DNA from: Colletotrichum lupini
Lineage: Eukaryota > Ascomycota > Sordariomycetes > Glomerellales > Glomerellaceae
Reading direction: 5' to 3'
Assembly (NCBI RefSeq): GCF_023278565.1
Contig: NC_064676.1
Location: 5,084,001 to 5,148,000, forward strand
DNA: 64,000 bases
The notes beneath the pieces are model-generated. The model was not told the origin of the DNA and ran no database searches. It worked only from the letters and a program-made list of their open reading frames with translations. Positions within the stretch are counted from its first letter, which is position 1, and each line of letters opens with the position of its first letter. Position numbers and translations under genes: made by a program. Below are positions 21,266-32,569 of this stretch, in pieces.

Positions 21266-23745
21266 GACACAAGGACATCATGAGACTTGCGATTTCTCAC
21301 ACCTATATATACCCATTTTCCGTACACAAACATGGTGACTTATTGGCGATCCTGCCACCGAGTCCCGAGTGGAACCGGGTTTCCAACACCACCCTTTCAG
21401 AAGTATGTCGCGGATGCCATCGAGACGGCTTTGGATTTATCAGAAGCAGTCTCTTTGCAACCTCCCCAATCCTCAGACATTGCTTGGCATCGTACACCTC
21501 TCCAATATACGTGTTTATGCACACTCCCTTTTTCATTTCATCAAACATCCATCGGCGTTGAGGTTGGATCGTCGTTTCATTGTTTAGGAAGGGAAGATAT
21601 AATGCTGCACAAAGAAAAAAACCCGAAATACATAGCTCGGCGCGGCTATCACTAAGACTGGGATACCCAAAAGCCAATAAATTGGCCGTCATTCAGGGAG
21701 GGAATCATTATCAGAGAAGAGACCGAAGATATACGGTTTGGTTTCTTGTCGTTTTTCAACAGTGGAAGGGTGGATTTGAAGATTTTCTTGTCCGTTGGCG
21801 GTACTGCAGCGCGGAAGATCTTCCGCCACGGACTAGAGAAGGGCGGGGGAGGTTTATTTGGTCAAGGAACTTTTTTTGTTTTTATTCATCTCGTATAGTA
21901 CAGACGGGATCGCCACCCTTCATGATGGAAAGGCGGAAGAAGTTTAGGTGGTTGTCTCTTTTGCTTCCTTGTCTTGTTGTTTCGGGATGAGGGTGAGACG
22001 TGACGGGGACAAGAAGACTCTGAAGCTTGGACAGATGACGGACGAGACATGGGTATCCCCACGTCTTTCGTCATGGCAGCATTTTGGTTGATCTTGACTA
22101 TTCCTCGTCTTTGCGTCGCGTGGGGCTTCCATGGCAGGCGTAAAGTATGGAAGCTTTTTCTTGTAAGATTGTTAAATGGGAACGCGGGGTGGAGGGCTTG
22201 GTGTGGAGGACGCATGCTGCTGTCTAGGGTTTACTTCGTCTTACTCTCTCTCTCTTTGAGTTTGTTGATACGATTGCGATGCGATGCTCGCTTGGGAGTT
22301 GATAGATGGCGTGTTTTTTATTCACCAGTCGTAGTAGTACTTTTTTTGATAGTTGTTTTTTTCTCTTGTAGTACGGCCGCTGCGGTTGGGCTGAGATCAG
22401 ATCGAATCGAAATGAAAATATGATCAATGAGTCTGGCGTTCCTTCTATTCATGGGGATGTGTTTGAGAGAGATGTTGGTCAGTAATGTGGTCCGTGAGGT
22501 TTTGGGCTGTTGCTGTTGGAGAGCGTAGTTGCGCATCGATGATCTTGGGCTTTGGGTCGTGTGCTGGGCCAACCTCTTCCTGCTCGGACATTTACGGGGT
22601 CACTCCGTAAGCAAGATGGAATCGCTTAGAAACCTATCAGGGAGGAAGATAAGCATAGGTACACGAGGGAGGTAGTAGGCGACTTTGATGAGGCAATTAC
22701 ACAAGGCTCTGAAGAGTTCAGTACAGTCATCGTGGTATCATTTCTCATGGAGGGATGGATCCCTCCAGCTCCATCACATACTATTCTACATTGCCCCATC
22801 CACCTGCTCTACGCAACCCCAAAAGGGCTCCGAAAGTTGTCGTGATCATGGGACGCGATACCCGAGGAAGCCCTATCATCTTCGTAGCTGTGGCTTCATG
22901 GCTGTTGAGAAATGATAAAGGACTGGTTGCCCCTGAACCCGAATTGTATCTGGTTGGAGCTTTCTGACTGTCTCTCTGTGATTCGTGTGGCCCAACCATT
23001 GAAGCTTGATGGCGATGTCGATTTCCGCGTCGGCATCTTTGGGCTTTCAGACTGCGCCGCTCATGCGCGGCACTGGCTTCCTGTCTTTCTCTGCTCATGG
23101 GATAGAGATGAATTGTCATCCTATCGGCATCAAGGGTTTCTAAGCATAGGCAGGCTGGAACAAGGTGCCGATATATCAAATTGCGGTTCTCGTCGGTGGT
23201 ATCGAGTTATCAACTGCGTCTATTGTAGCATATATACTTTAGGCGCTGCGATGAAGTGAAGGGCCGGAGAGGTATCGAATGGGGTAGGCACAGATTTGGC
23301 TTTTCTCCCACTCGTGACAGTCCTGGTATATTCTGTCTAATCAAGGGCTCGTCCTACTCAGAAAGATATGTTCAGCCAGTGTAGGCACTGGTCCAGCGCG
23401 TTCGGAGCGCATGACAAGAGTGTTGAATACTGCGAAGCCATATCTATCGAATCAACGAGAGAGACATGTCAAGCGACTGCCGATGGCATCCCGTGACCGG
23501 AAAGAACCATTCCTCGCCTGAATTTCTCGCAAGAACCACGGCATGGCGTGTCACTTGACACATCAAGTAAGCGCACAGGTGTCTAGACAAATGGAGGCGG
23601 GGCCCATGGTCGATGGTGACACTCATGCTATGCTGGAAGTATCGATCTACACGATACATCCCGAGGACACGGTCAAATGATAGAGAGGCCTTCATGTGCA
23701 AGATTCATAGTCAATCACTTGGGTGATTCAATGGTACTGGCTCTG
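21266..23745. other. Gene-free region between SPT7 and the Zn(II)2Cys6 regulator
   Basis: About 2.5 kb between the 3' ends of two convergent genes. Short open frames occur on both strands (e.g. 22781-23179 minus) but show no motifs and have amino-acid compositions typical of noncoding DNA. Several poly-T runs lie between 22315 and 22365. I see no transposon ends, RNA gene or remnant I can name. Confidence 0.4.
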
Positions 23746-25475
23746 CTATAAATCCTCAACGCATTCGTCTTCCTCGCCCGGCGTCAAAGCCTTGACATTC
23801 GGCACCGGTAATTGTGATTCGGCCATAACCAGCATCAACTTCTTATGAAACAAAGACTCCGGTCCACCAATGAGCAAAAGTGCTTTCTGAAGAGAATGCA
23901 GTACATCTCTAGCCCCCAGAAGCATACTATTGCATCCGGGCTGTAGGGAGCTAGACAACCACGTGTTGCAAGCTAGGATGTCGATGAGAGCATCGGCAAT
24001 ACGGAATACTTTCAGCTCCTACAGGAAAGGAAAAAAGGGGCAAAATGTCAGCGTCGGCGCGGCCAGAACCTCGGTAGTGTGATACTTACTAGGCCATATC
24101 CGTGGGTCCGAATGGCCTGCTGAGAGACAGACCCGAGCAGGCGCATGGCCTCGTGGGCAACCTTGGCAGGCTTCAGCATGGAGAGCATTGCATCATCCAT
24201 GCGGCTAGACATCTGGTAGTGGCTCAGAGCAAACTGCCACCAGAGTATGTGGATCCAGTTCCCCGTCATCAGCACGTTCACTCGCTGGGTCTCTGGGAGG
24301 TTGGGGGCCAGGGCCGAGAAGTCCTGCTTGGCCATGGCCGAGAGGGCGCTGTAGAGATTGTCGGCTTTACTGGAGCCGGGTGTGACGCCCCCTCTGTCTG
24401 CCGCCACGACTATGTTATCGTCGAGTAGGGTGAAGAGTTGAGCGAGGAGTTGGAAGGAAGCGTCCACTTCGCCGACTCCTTGGATGTGAAATCCGGAGAG
24501 CGGGAAAGTCTGGATTGGCTTGAGGCATGGTGGGAAACAGTTCTGCACGCAGAATGTCCTGTTTCTTCTCTGTCAGCAAATCGACACTCCATAGAGGAGG
24601 CTTATCGACTGAACCGTCGCCAGTATGACAGGGGGAGGAACTCACCTCTCAGTTACAAACACCAACCAGAAGATCCGCAACAGCAATTCTCTTTGTTCGT
24701 CTGCGAGACTGACTAGGATCTCTGGACGGTGTAGGCTTTGCAAATGCAATTGAGCAATTGCCTCATGTAAGTATACCGTGGCTAGCCTGATGCGTTCTGT
24801 ATTGGCGAAGTAGATGTGTAGAAAGAACGCAGTCAGTAAAGAGTCTGTCGTGTCTTCCTTGTAGTAAGTGCTTTGATGATGCTGATTGCTCAGATTATGC
24901 GAGAGTTGAGCATGATGTGCAAAGCTTTCCGCAATGCTGTTGTCATCTGAGACCAAGTTATGCTGCTTGGAAAGCCGCAATTGAGATAGTCGTAGCTGAG
25001 CAATTACCGTAGCACAGATGGCTCCAGCTAATGCCCATGCATCGTGATCATCCAGCGAACCACTGATCCGGGACTTTAGGAATTCCACGTTGACGACGGG
25101 CCAAACACATGTTAGATGATCTCGAAACTTGTTCAGGTATTCGATGTAAACCTCCAAAGGGTTCTTCTGGGCAGTACTCTCGTTCTCCACACCGGGAGTC
25201 GACGGCGATCTGGGGCTTTGCGTTGGTCCACGAGCCGGAAGAGGGAGACCTGGTCGATTCTGCCGAATCTGCTCCTGGTAGTTTACCACCTTGTGAGTGG
25301 TACTCAATCGAGGCCCCTTCGGTCCTCTCTTTCGTGGAACCCGGAGAAACGTGCATTCGACTGATCTTTTTCGGCATTCGTTGCAGGGTGGGCTGCTTCC
25401 TTGTAAGTGGCATCGTACTCGCCGAAGCGAGCATCCATCGCAGGGATAGTTCGTACGCTTCTTGCCTTTCTCCAT
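23746..25475 (-). CDS. Zn(II)2Cys6 transcription factor, possible regulator of the adjacent sugar permease
   Basis: Exons (minus) 24646-25475, 24090-24558 and 23746-24018 give 523 residues; introns are 87 and 71 bp. The binuclear zinc cluster is at the N-terminus: C12, C15, C22, C31, C34, C41, with spacing C-X2-C-X6-C-X8-C-X2-C-X6-C. It is followed by a basic RKRGPKGPR motif seen in several carbohydrate-gene activators. The middle region carries the fungal-specific regulatory domain (LLLRIFWLVFVTER, then TFCVQN across the first splice). The second acceptor was chosen because AAACAG|GAC keeps the frame into TFCVQNCFPPCLK. It is divergently transcribed from a maltose-type MFS gene with a 691 bp shared promoter, the usual layout of a pathway-specific activator. 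The sugar target is inferred from the neighbour only. Confidence 0.88.
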
Positions 25476-26166
25476 ATTCCGGTTTCAAAGGCGATGGTTA
25501 CATGAGATGTCGGAAAAGTGAATTATGAAAATAGCCAAATCTGGTTCCAAGTCTGGAAGACTGCAGTTGTCTTTCCTAAATACCATTTCAGGCGAATAAA
25601 TCAAGCGACTGATTCTTGTGGGGGGTATGGATACCCGGACGCGGATTCCCTTTTTCAACCCATCGGCTCCGGGGCCCCTCCTTGTCAAGGTCATCGGATT
25701 TCCATGGGTAGCTAAAAATTCCACGAGAATTTAACCGGGCATCAGAGTCTCGGCCTTGTCGCTTGAACTTTTCGCTTGAAATATCCCCGGACCAACCCGC
25801 ATTATCCACATGGAACCAACACTACGGCCCTTGACGGCTAGGTTGTCCGAGACCCGAGTCAACCACCACCTGATTGCCACGAGAAAAGTTGCAAGTCAGT
25901 GAAGTTCTCCAAGACTGCGTACGATCAAGAACCACCGATGCGGGTTGCACGTCGGACGATGTTGGCGCAAGCAAAATGTTTCTGGGAAAAGGCGGGTTGA
26001 TGATTTTCTTCACCGAGGTCAACCCACGCGAGCAAGAGGCATCAAGATAAATAGTTCTTCATGGTCCCAAATTCGGAAACATGTTCCCCAGATTTCCCCG
26101 GACTTTACTACAACCATCTCCATCTTTCCCTGTCATCTTACCAGCTGTCTAGAGTCTGTGCTACCA
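25476..26166. promoter_or_regulatory. Shared divergent promoter of regulator and permease, with CGG direct repeats
   Basis: This 691 bp region separates two divergent start codons. It contains directly repeated CGG triplets, the half-site recognised by many Zn(II)2Cys6 factors: CGG-N3-CGG at 25636-25644 and 25664-25672, and CGG-N9-CGG at 25941-25955. The triplets are seen; that the adjacent regulator binds them is inference. Confidence 0.45.
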
Positions 26167-27834
26167 ATGGCGACCACCCCGGCCAATGTCGAGACTGCAA
26201 ATGCACTCACAGATCCGAGTGCGGCAGAAAAGCACGGCAAACATGAGCCGGTACTTCTGGATCATGTAGCCCACGATGCTCAAGCGGCGACGGAGGGCCA
26301 AAAGAACATGTCGGTCATGGAGTCCTTCCGGGCGTATCCCAAGTCTGTGGCATTCTCAATGGTCCTTTCTCTCTGCGTTGTCATGGAGGCATACGACACC
26401 TCCCTAATTGGCAACTTCTACGGCTTGCCGCAGTTCCGTCGAAGATTCGGAGTGCGGTTGGAGAACGGCGACTATCAACTTACATCAACATGGCAGTCGG
26501 GCTTGCAAAACGCTACTCAAGTTGGTCAAATGATTGGGCTCTTCGTCGGTGGCATCGTCGCGGAACGCTACGGATACAAGAAGACTTTCCTCGGTGCCCT
26601 AGTACTTAACATCGTCTTCATCTTCCTCTTCTTCTTTGCGCAGAATATCGGCTACCTTCTCGCAGGAGGTCTGCTTTGTGGCCTCCCCTGGGGTGCCTTC
26701 CAAGCTTTGACGACAACCTACGCCGCCGATGTCACGCCCATGGCCCTTCGACCGATCATGACGACTTATACAAACATGTGCTGGGTCATTGGGCAATTCA
26801 TCGGTACTGGTGTCCTGCGAGGACTCCTTTCTCGCCCCGACGACTGGGCTTGGCGTATTCCCTACGCCATCCAATGGGTGTTCCCCTTGCCCATCATGGT
26901 TGGCGTTATGCTCGCACCCGAGAGCCCGACTTGGCTGGTTCGTAAAGGCCGTCTGACCGACGCTCGCAATGCTCTGCGGCGACTAGCGAGTTCCTCGACA
27001 ACAGATGCTGAACTCGACGTCAGCATCTCCATGATCGCGCATACAAACGAGATGGAGAGACTGAACTCGGAGGGAACCTCATACATCGACTGCTTTCGCG
27101 GCACCAACCTTCGCAGAACAATGATTGCCTGCTTCGTGTGGGTGGGACAAGTTGCTTGTGGCGTTTGGTTTGGCAGCAACGTCATCTACTTCCTTCAACA
27201 AGCTGGCTTTGACTCGGACAACTCATTCAGCTTTGGTCTCGGAACTAATGCCATGGCTATCGTCGGCACCTTTCTCTCTTGGTTCCTTCTCCCCCATGTC
27301 GGACGTTGAACACTATATGTCGTTGGTCTTTGCATCATGTTCACCGTACTAGTGACCGTCGGCGGTATGGGCATTCCGGTTCCCCGTCCGGATCTAGGCT
27401 GGGCATCGGGAGCCTTGTTGATGGTCTTCGTCATCACATACGACATGACCGTGGGACCAACTTGCTACTGTTTAGTCGCAGAAATTCCTTCCACCCGACT
27501 CCGAATCAAGACAGTTGCTATTGCCCGCAATGCCTATCTACTGGCTAGCATCGGCGCCAACTTCTTGAACCCGCCTATCATCAACCCCAGCGCCTGGAAC
27601 TTGAGAGGAAAGGGAGGATTCATCTGGGAAGGAATTTGCTTCTGCGAACTGGTTTGGGCGTACTTCTGTCTTCCCGAACCGAAGGGACGCTCCCCAGCTG
27701 AGCTTGAGATGCTGTTCGAGAACCGCGTGAGTGCACGCCAGTTTGCACAGGCTAAGGTGGAAGTATTTGCAGACAATGTGGAGAGAGATGAAAAGCACGA
27801 TGGACCGATGGCGGTCAACGTTGAGGGTCGGTGA
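26167..27834 (+). pseudogene. Alpha-glucoside/maltose-type MFS permease interrupted by one in-frame TGA
   Basis: A single continuous frame of 555 codons carries one stop, TGA at 27307-27309 (codon 381). Upstream are YDTSLIGNFYGLP, GLFVGGIVAERYGYKK and APESPTWLVRKGR, all typical of the alpha-glucoside:H+ symporters of the sugar porter family. Downstream, in the same frame, are TLYVVGLCIMF, the remaining helices, and PEPKGRSPAELEMLFE with SARQFAQAKVEVF, the family's usual C-terminus. The stop falls exactly on the second Arg of the conserved GRRTLY loop, as expected from CGA changing to TGA. No intron that removes it and keeps the motif is apparent. A truncated product would lack the last four helices. 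Otherwise the gene looks fresh, with no other lesion seen, so the break is recent, a sequencing error, or read through. Confidence 0.8.
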
Positions 27835-28427
27835 GTAGGGAGAGTAACTAGGGAGAGTCGCTGTCAAATACAGCATCATGAGCTCGACCGAACCGAGAAA
27901 GTATACGAATACCTTCTTAAACATTCTGCCAATGAGACCTTTGGGTAAATGATCTTCTGTGTTAATGAATGCAACAAGACACTTGACAAGCTTGAAAAGT
28001 CACTATTGATGGTGATCGGAGGTGTAGATAGACACGGCAGCGATGTCTTCAAGATCGGTTAGGCAGAACAAAAACCCAGCACAGGCATGAGGAGAGTCAC
28101 ATCCATTCATTCGTATTTACAATCTAGTAGTCGTTTACAGAAGTGGCTTCCAACGACTCAAGCAATTCCTGCGGCCGCGAAGTACAATTGAAGTGTAATA
28201 CGAAGCAGTGTCCTTTGATAATCAAGCTGATGTGACAACACCAAACGCCCCGGCTCGTGGTTCCACGAAACAAGCAGAGATCTCAGACCTTGTTACCAAA
28301 CCAAAACTCCGACCCAATATCTCCGTAGGGTATCATTACCTGGAACTCCTTTGACGATAGACGACGTCACGACTGCTCGTACATGAAGAGACACGGGCTC
28401 GACAGCTTAGAAGAGTGTGGCCCACGC
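27835..28427. other. Convergent 3' region
   Basis: About 590 bp between the permease (+) and the next gene (-), presumably 3' UTRs and spacer. No gene is supported. Confidence 0.4.
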
Positions 28428-29168
28428 CTATACATGCAGTGGGGTAATCTGCGACTTCCACTTCTTGCCTTGAGGCCGGCGCCCAACACGCGCGACCTCT
28501 CTCTCCGACAGCCAACGCTCCTCGCGCTGTAGTTGCTGCTGTCGTTGCAAGCTGGGGCTGGGGCTAGGACTTTCCGAGCCGCTGGTGCTCTTGGGAGTCA
28601 TCAGCCTCGTTCTCTTTGCAACACGAGGTTTATCCTCGTGTTCCCCAGCCCCTTCGCGTTTTCTCTTGGTAGAGAGGAGAGACTTTGGCTCGGCATCCTT
28701 GGGCGGGGATGGATTCTTGGTCGAATGCTTGGCCGGCGCCTCCAGAGGGTGAGAAGAAGCGGGCTTGTTGTTCTTTGAGTCATTCTTGGTCGGTGCCACT
28801 TTGGATTGCTCTGGCATCAAGAACAGAACATCTGGCATGTGCTTCTCGATATCCTTAAACCAGTGAGAGCACAGTTTTTTGAGAATTGACTTGAACCCCC
28901 GCTCGCTGAGGTAGGAATGGACATTGTCTACGTCGGGATAGTACTCTTCGAGGAGGTCCTGTCGCATCTGGCGCGGGATCTGGCGCCAGACAGAATCTTG
29001 AGACCGAACAAACTTCGAATAGAAGAACTCGAATACACGAGAATGGGCGGCACCGGGAAAGTACTCCTTGCTTCCAGCCTCGGTCTTCTTGCCAATTCTA
29101 GCTGCAAGGCAGATGATGGCCAGACTTCTTTCATTGAGCATGGTATATGAAAGCTGATAGGAAGACAT
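28428..29168 (-). CDS. Unrecognised small basic protein
   Basis: A single exon of 246 residues starting MSSYQLSYTMLNERSL. A longer in-frame start at 29348 is possible but adds a hydrophobic Ser/Thr-rich stretch that looks like translated leader. Residues 1-120 look folded, with several aromatic and charged helical segments (RVFEFFYSKFVRSQ, MRQDLLEEYYPDVDN). From about 125 on the protein is Lys/Pro/Ser-rich and disordered, with KRKREG and KRTR clusters that could act as nuclear signals. I do not recognise the N-terminal domain. Codon use and composition resemble real genes. A nuclear role is only a guess from the basic clusters. Confidence 0.55.
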   Translation of the reverse strand: MSSYQLSYTMLNERSLAIICLAARIGKKTEAGSKEYFPGAAHSRVFEFFYSKFVRSQDSVWRQIPRQMRQDLLEEYYPDVDNVHSYLSERGFKSILKKLCSHWFKDIEKHMPDVLFLMPEQSKVAPTKNDSKNNKPASSHPLEAPAKHSTKNPSPPKDAEPKSLLSTKRKREGAGEHEDKPRVAKRTRLMTPKSTSGSESPSPSPSLQRQQQLQREERWLSEREVARVGRRPQGKKWKSQITPLHV

Positions 29169-31276
29169 CTTGAGTGGTGAAGAGATGGGTTTGTGTTGTG
29201 AGAAGAGGAAGAGTGTTGTGTGAGAGAAGTGGTTGTATGAGGCGTAGACGAGTATGGTATGTACAAGAAGAGACTTTGCAGAACGTAGAAAAGTGTATGA
29301 AATGAACAAGAGTGTGGTGGATGCTGGGCGAAGAGAATGAGAATCCATGGGGGATGGAAGGCGGTTTATATTAGTCTAGATGAACAATTAGCAGAGTACC
29401 GTGTTGGTCCATGGCATCTACCTTGGTTCACTTGACGGCAAATGTTCGACCTGGATGTCGGAGTGAGCAAGTTAGACCACGATGCCTCCTCGGCAGAGTC
29501 CGCGATATTGATCAGATCATTGGCTGACCGGGAACCTTAGTTGGTTGAGTTTGAGACTTTAGGGGTTCACTGGCTATGTAAAGTCTGTAGATATGCCAAA
29601 CAGGTATGATAGCTACGTCGAGGAAGACTCTAGTCCGGGATTTCGTCTTGAAACTGTATCTCCGAAATCGTTCTGACTATTCTCAGCCGCGATGGTGTCC
29701 ACGAGGCTCAGTCGACCCGGGACTCAAGGTTTACGCCACCAAGCGTCGTGCCGTACCGTTACGACCGAACCCAAACGTTTGGTCAGGCATCCAGGAACGA
29801 GTATCTTGGCCTAGGAAGACGGCATGTGCGGGCTAATAATACCGCTAAGCGTATCATACTACGCTTCAAGTAAGGCAGAGAAAGTCCTCGACTGAAGTAC
29901 ATTAAAAGCATGTAATTTCGATATGAGGAATATAGGGTATCAATAGCGAGTAGCATCTGCTGTGATATAAATTAATTGTTCCATCATCTACAGGTCTCCA
30001 AATGTTTGGTCTGTGACTTTGCTGGGGGAAGGGGGCATGTAGCCTTCGAGTTCAAGAAAACGGATCAGTGGATTAAGCTTAAATGCCTTCTCTTATTGCC
30101 TCATTCGAGAACCCCTGGGCTTAGCTTTCCGACGACCAAGGTACCTGAATTCTGACCTGGATTTGACCGAACAGATGTCAACATATGTGGGCGGACTAGA
30201 CGAGGATGGCCTGGGTCGTCCAGGCATCATGGTACATTTACATTGGATGACCCAAGATCCGAACCTGTTATAGATGAATTGGCTCGGCAAGATGTGGGCA
30301 TCGAATTGCCATGCGAGTTAAAAAAAAGCAAACGCCATGTAGACAGTAATCCGAAAATTTCCTGTCTCAATGGGGTGACCAACCTCTTGATTCACCACTG
30401 TCCAAACCATCTATTCTACACGTACTAGAAGATCGAAGTGAGAGGCCGTGGAAGGCGTGTCCTGCTTTTGAAAAAATGAATGCCGTGCCAGTCTACAACT
30501 TGTCAAGTTCAGTTGTGTTGGCAGCCATGTATTCGCACTGACTTCCGATTTCAAGCTAAGTTTATGCCCGTCAGGCAGGCCCCGAAAACTGCGGCTTCGA
30601 CGAAACTTCCGTCTTCCGCAAGCTGTGCTGGGTGCAAGTTGCTCTCATCTTCTGGTTTCAGCAGCGATGATCGAGCCTCGTGAGTATATCGTCCAAGCCA
30701 TCTGTGCTAGTTGATCTCTTGCTGCATTAACGTGGAAGCCGCAGAGGAGGAAGACGGCGATGATGAGTTAAGATTTCAGTGCTAGGAGCGTAGTGTGAAA
30801 AGATTGGTTATATAGAACAACATAGACTCGGGAAGCTCAAGACTTTGTACTAGATGTCATCCGAGTTGTGGGGGTCAGCGGACTTAGACGCGGCCTTTAG
30901 CACCGGCTGACACCCCTGCACACGGAGCCGAACGTCATAACATCCAGTACGATGACTCGCTAGTTTCAAAACTGAAGCTGTAGAGGCAGAATATGTCAAA
31001 CAACTCACGAATACGGCATTCGGATTTATCTGTTATAGCCAGTAAATCTGCGGTTTGCTTACTTTTCTAAAGAAAATTACCGGGCTAAAGCTGTAGGCCA
31101 TGGCTCCGCTCTACGAGAACGATTGATGATGACCCTGCACGAGAACTTATATAAAGTCGCCGATTCTTTCCCTCAATGTCTATCAAATGATGTATCACTT
31201 GCAATTCTAAAAAGTTATCCTCTTACTACTCGCTGTCCCTACACACCCACCATCGTCACTCCAATTCCATACCAAG
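29169..31276. other. Gene-free region upstream of the aldo-keto reductase
   Basis: About 2.1 kb with divergent flanking genes. Open frames are below 80 codons and lack motifs. Base composition is more AT-rich than the coding regions from about 29840 to 31260. No transposon, tRNA or decayed gene could be named. Confidence 0.4.
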
Positions 31277-32569
31277 ATGGTCAAGACTCTCCCCTTTGGC
31301 GGCATCCGCGTCCCAGTACCGGGGTTCGGTGCAATGGGCATAACGTCGGCCATGGGCACTAGGCTCTCGGCTGAGCAGGCGGAGCCTGTGCTTCTAAAAG
31401 CAATCGAGCTGGGCTGTACCTTTTGGGACACTGCTGTAAGCCCTGTGCCGCACGTAGCAATTCTCTTTTATGACGTTCCCTTACATGAAATCAGGTTGCG
31501 TACGACGCAGGTCTTAACGAGAAGATCCTCGGGGATTTCATCCGCAAGCACAACGTCCGGGATAAGGTTTTTGGTAAGCTCAAGTTCATTTATGGCCTCG
31601 TGTGATGATCTAGTATTGACCTTATATGTCAAGTTGCCTCCAAGTGTGGCTTTGATGTCTTCAACAACCGCAGTGTCACCAACTCGAGATCCCATATCCG
31701 GTCTTACATCAATGGTACCATCGAAAGACTAGGCTTCGCACCAGACCTGTACTACCTGCATAGAATCGATCCGAGTATGATATTCTCTCTAGCCTGTTTC
31801 TACTCATCTAACAAAGGCTATAGAGACACCTCTGTCGGAGTCCATCGCTGCTCTTGACGAGATTCGGAAGGAGGGGAAGACCAAGTACATTGGCCTGTCA
31901 GAGTGCTCTGCCAAAGCCCTGCGCGAGGCTAACTCGAGTATGTCCCATCCGCCACAACGACTTCAGCTTCATCTTTCATGCAATTAAAAACTGACGTTTG
32001 AAAAGTCGCAAAGGTCGATGCGGTCCAAGCGGAGTATTCTGCCTTTGAGACCCTCCATGAGGAGAGCGGCCTAATTCAAACGGCCAAGGAATTGGATGTT
32101 GCCTTTGTAGCGTTCAGCCCGTTGGGCCACGGCTGGTTGGTCGACAACTTCGACTATCAGAGCCCCGACGACTTCGCGCCCGATGACTTCCGTCGAACTG
32201 GTATGTAGTCACAGGCACTCGAATGCCTTCCTTCTCTTTCCCCGGTAAGCACATTTTCTGACCTGCATCACAGTCCCCAAGTTCCAGGGAGAGAGCTTTT
32301 ACAAGAACAAGGCCATCGTGGACGAGATGAAGAAGATCGCTACCGAAAAGGGCTGCTCTCTTGCTCAGCTTGCCCTGGCCTGGGTGGCTGCCCAAGGTCT
32401 CATCACCATCCCGGGTACTACCAAGCCGAAGAGGCTGGAGGAGAACCGGGCCTCCCGGGATGTGGAGTTGTCGGAGAGCGAGGTTCTTGCCATCAGGAAG
32501 CTGGTGGAAGCCAACAAGCCTGAGGGCAAGAGATTCTCAGCAATGCATGAGGCCGCAGTCGGCCACTAG
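31277..32569 (+). CDS. Aldo-keto reductase (AKR, YakC/AKR13-like)
   Basis: Six exons: 31277-31435, 31495-31573, 31634-31774, 31824-31937, 32006-32200 and 32274-32569, giving 327 residues; introns are 49-73 bp. The N-terminus is [17 protein letters not shown]. The catalytic tetrad of the family is present as D51 (FWDTA), Y56 (AYDAG), K83 (ASKCG) and H122 (YLHRIDP). Later signatures are [22 protein letters not shown] and the cofactor-binding [13 protein letters not shown]. The architecture matches (alpha/beta)8 NADPH-dependent reductases acting on aldehydes and ketones; the substrate is unknown. Each splice junction restores an expected family segment, so the model is good despite the many introns. 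No adjacent pathway gene suggests a dedicated role. Confidence 0.92.

Noticed and set aside
22781..23179. Minus-strand frame of 132 codons between SPT7 and the regulator
   Set aside because: Composition resembles noncoding DNA and no family motif is visible.
27298..27350. An intron that would splice out the permease TGA
   Set aside because: The nearest GT..TAG pair (GTCGGA to ACTAG) is a poor donor, would delete the conserved GRRTLY helix start and puts the next codon in a stop.
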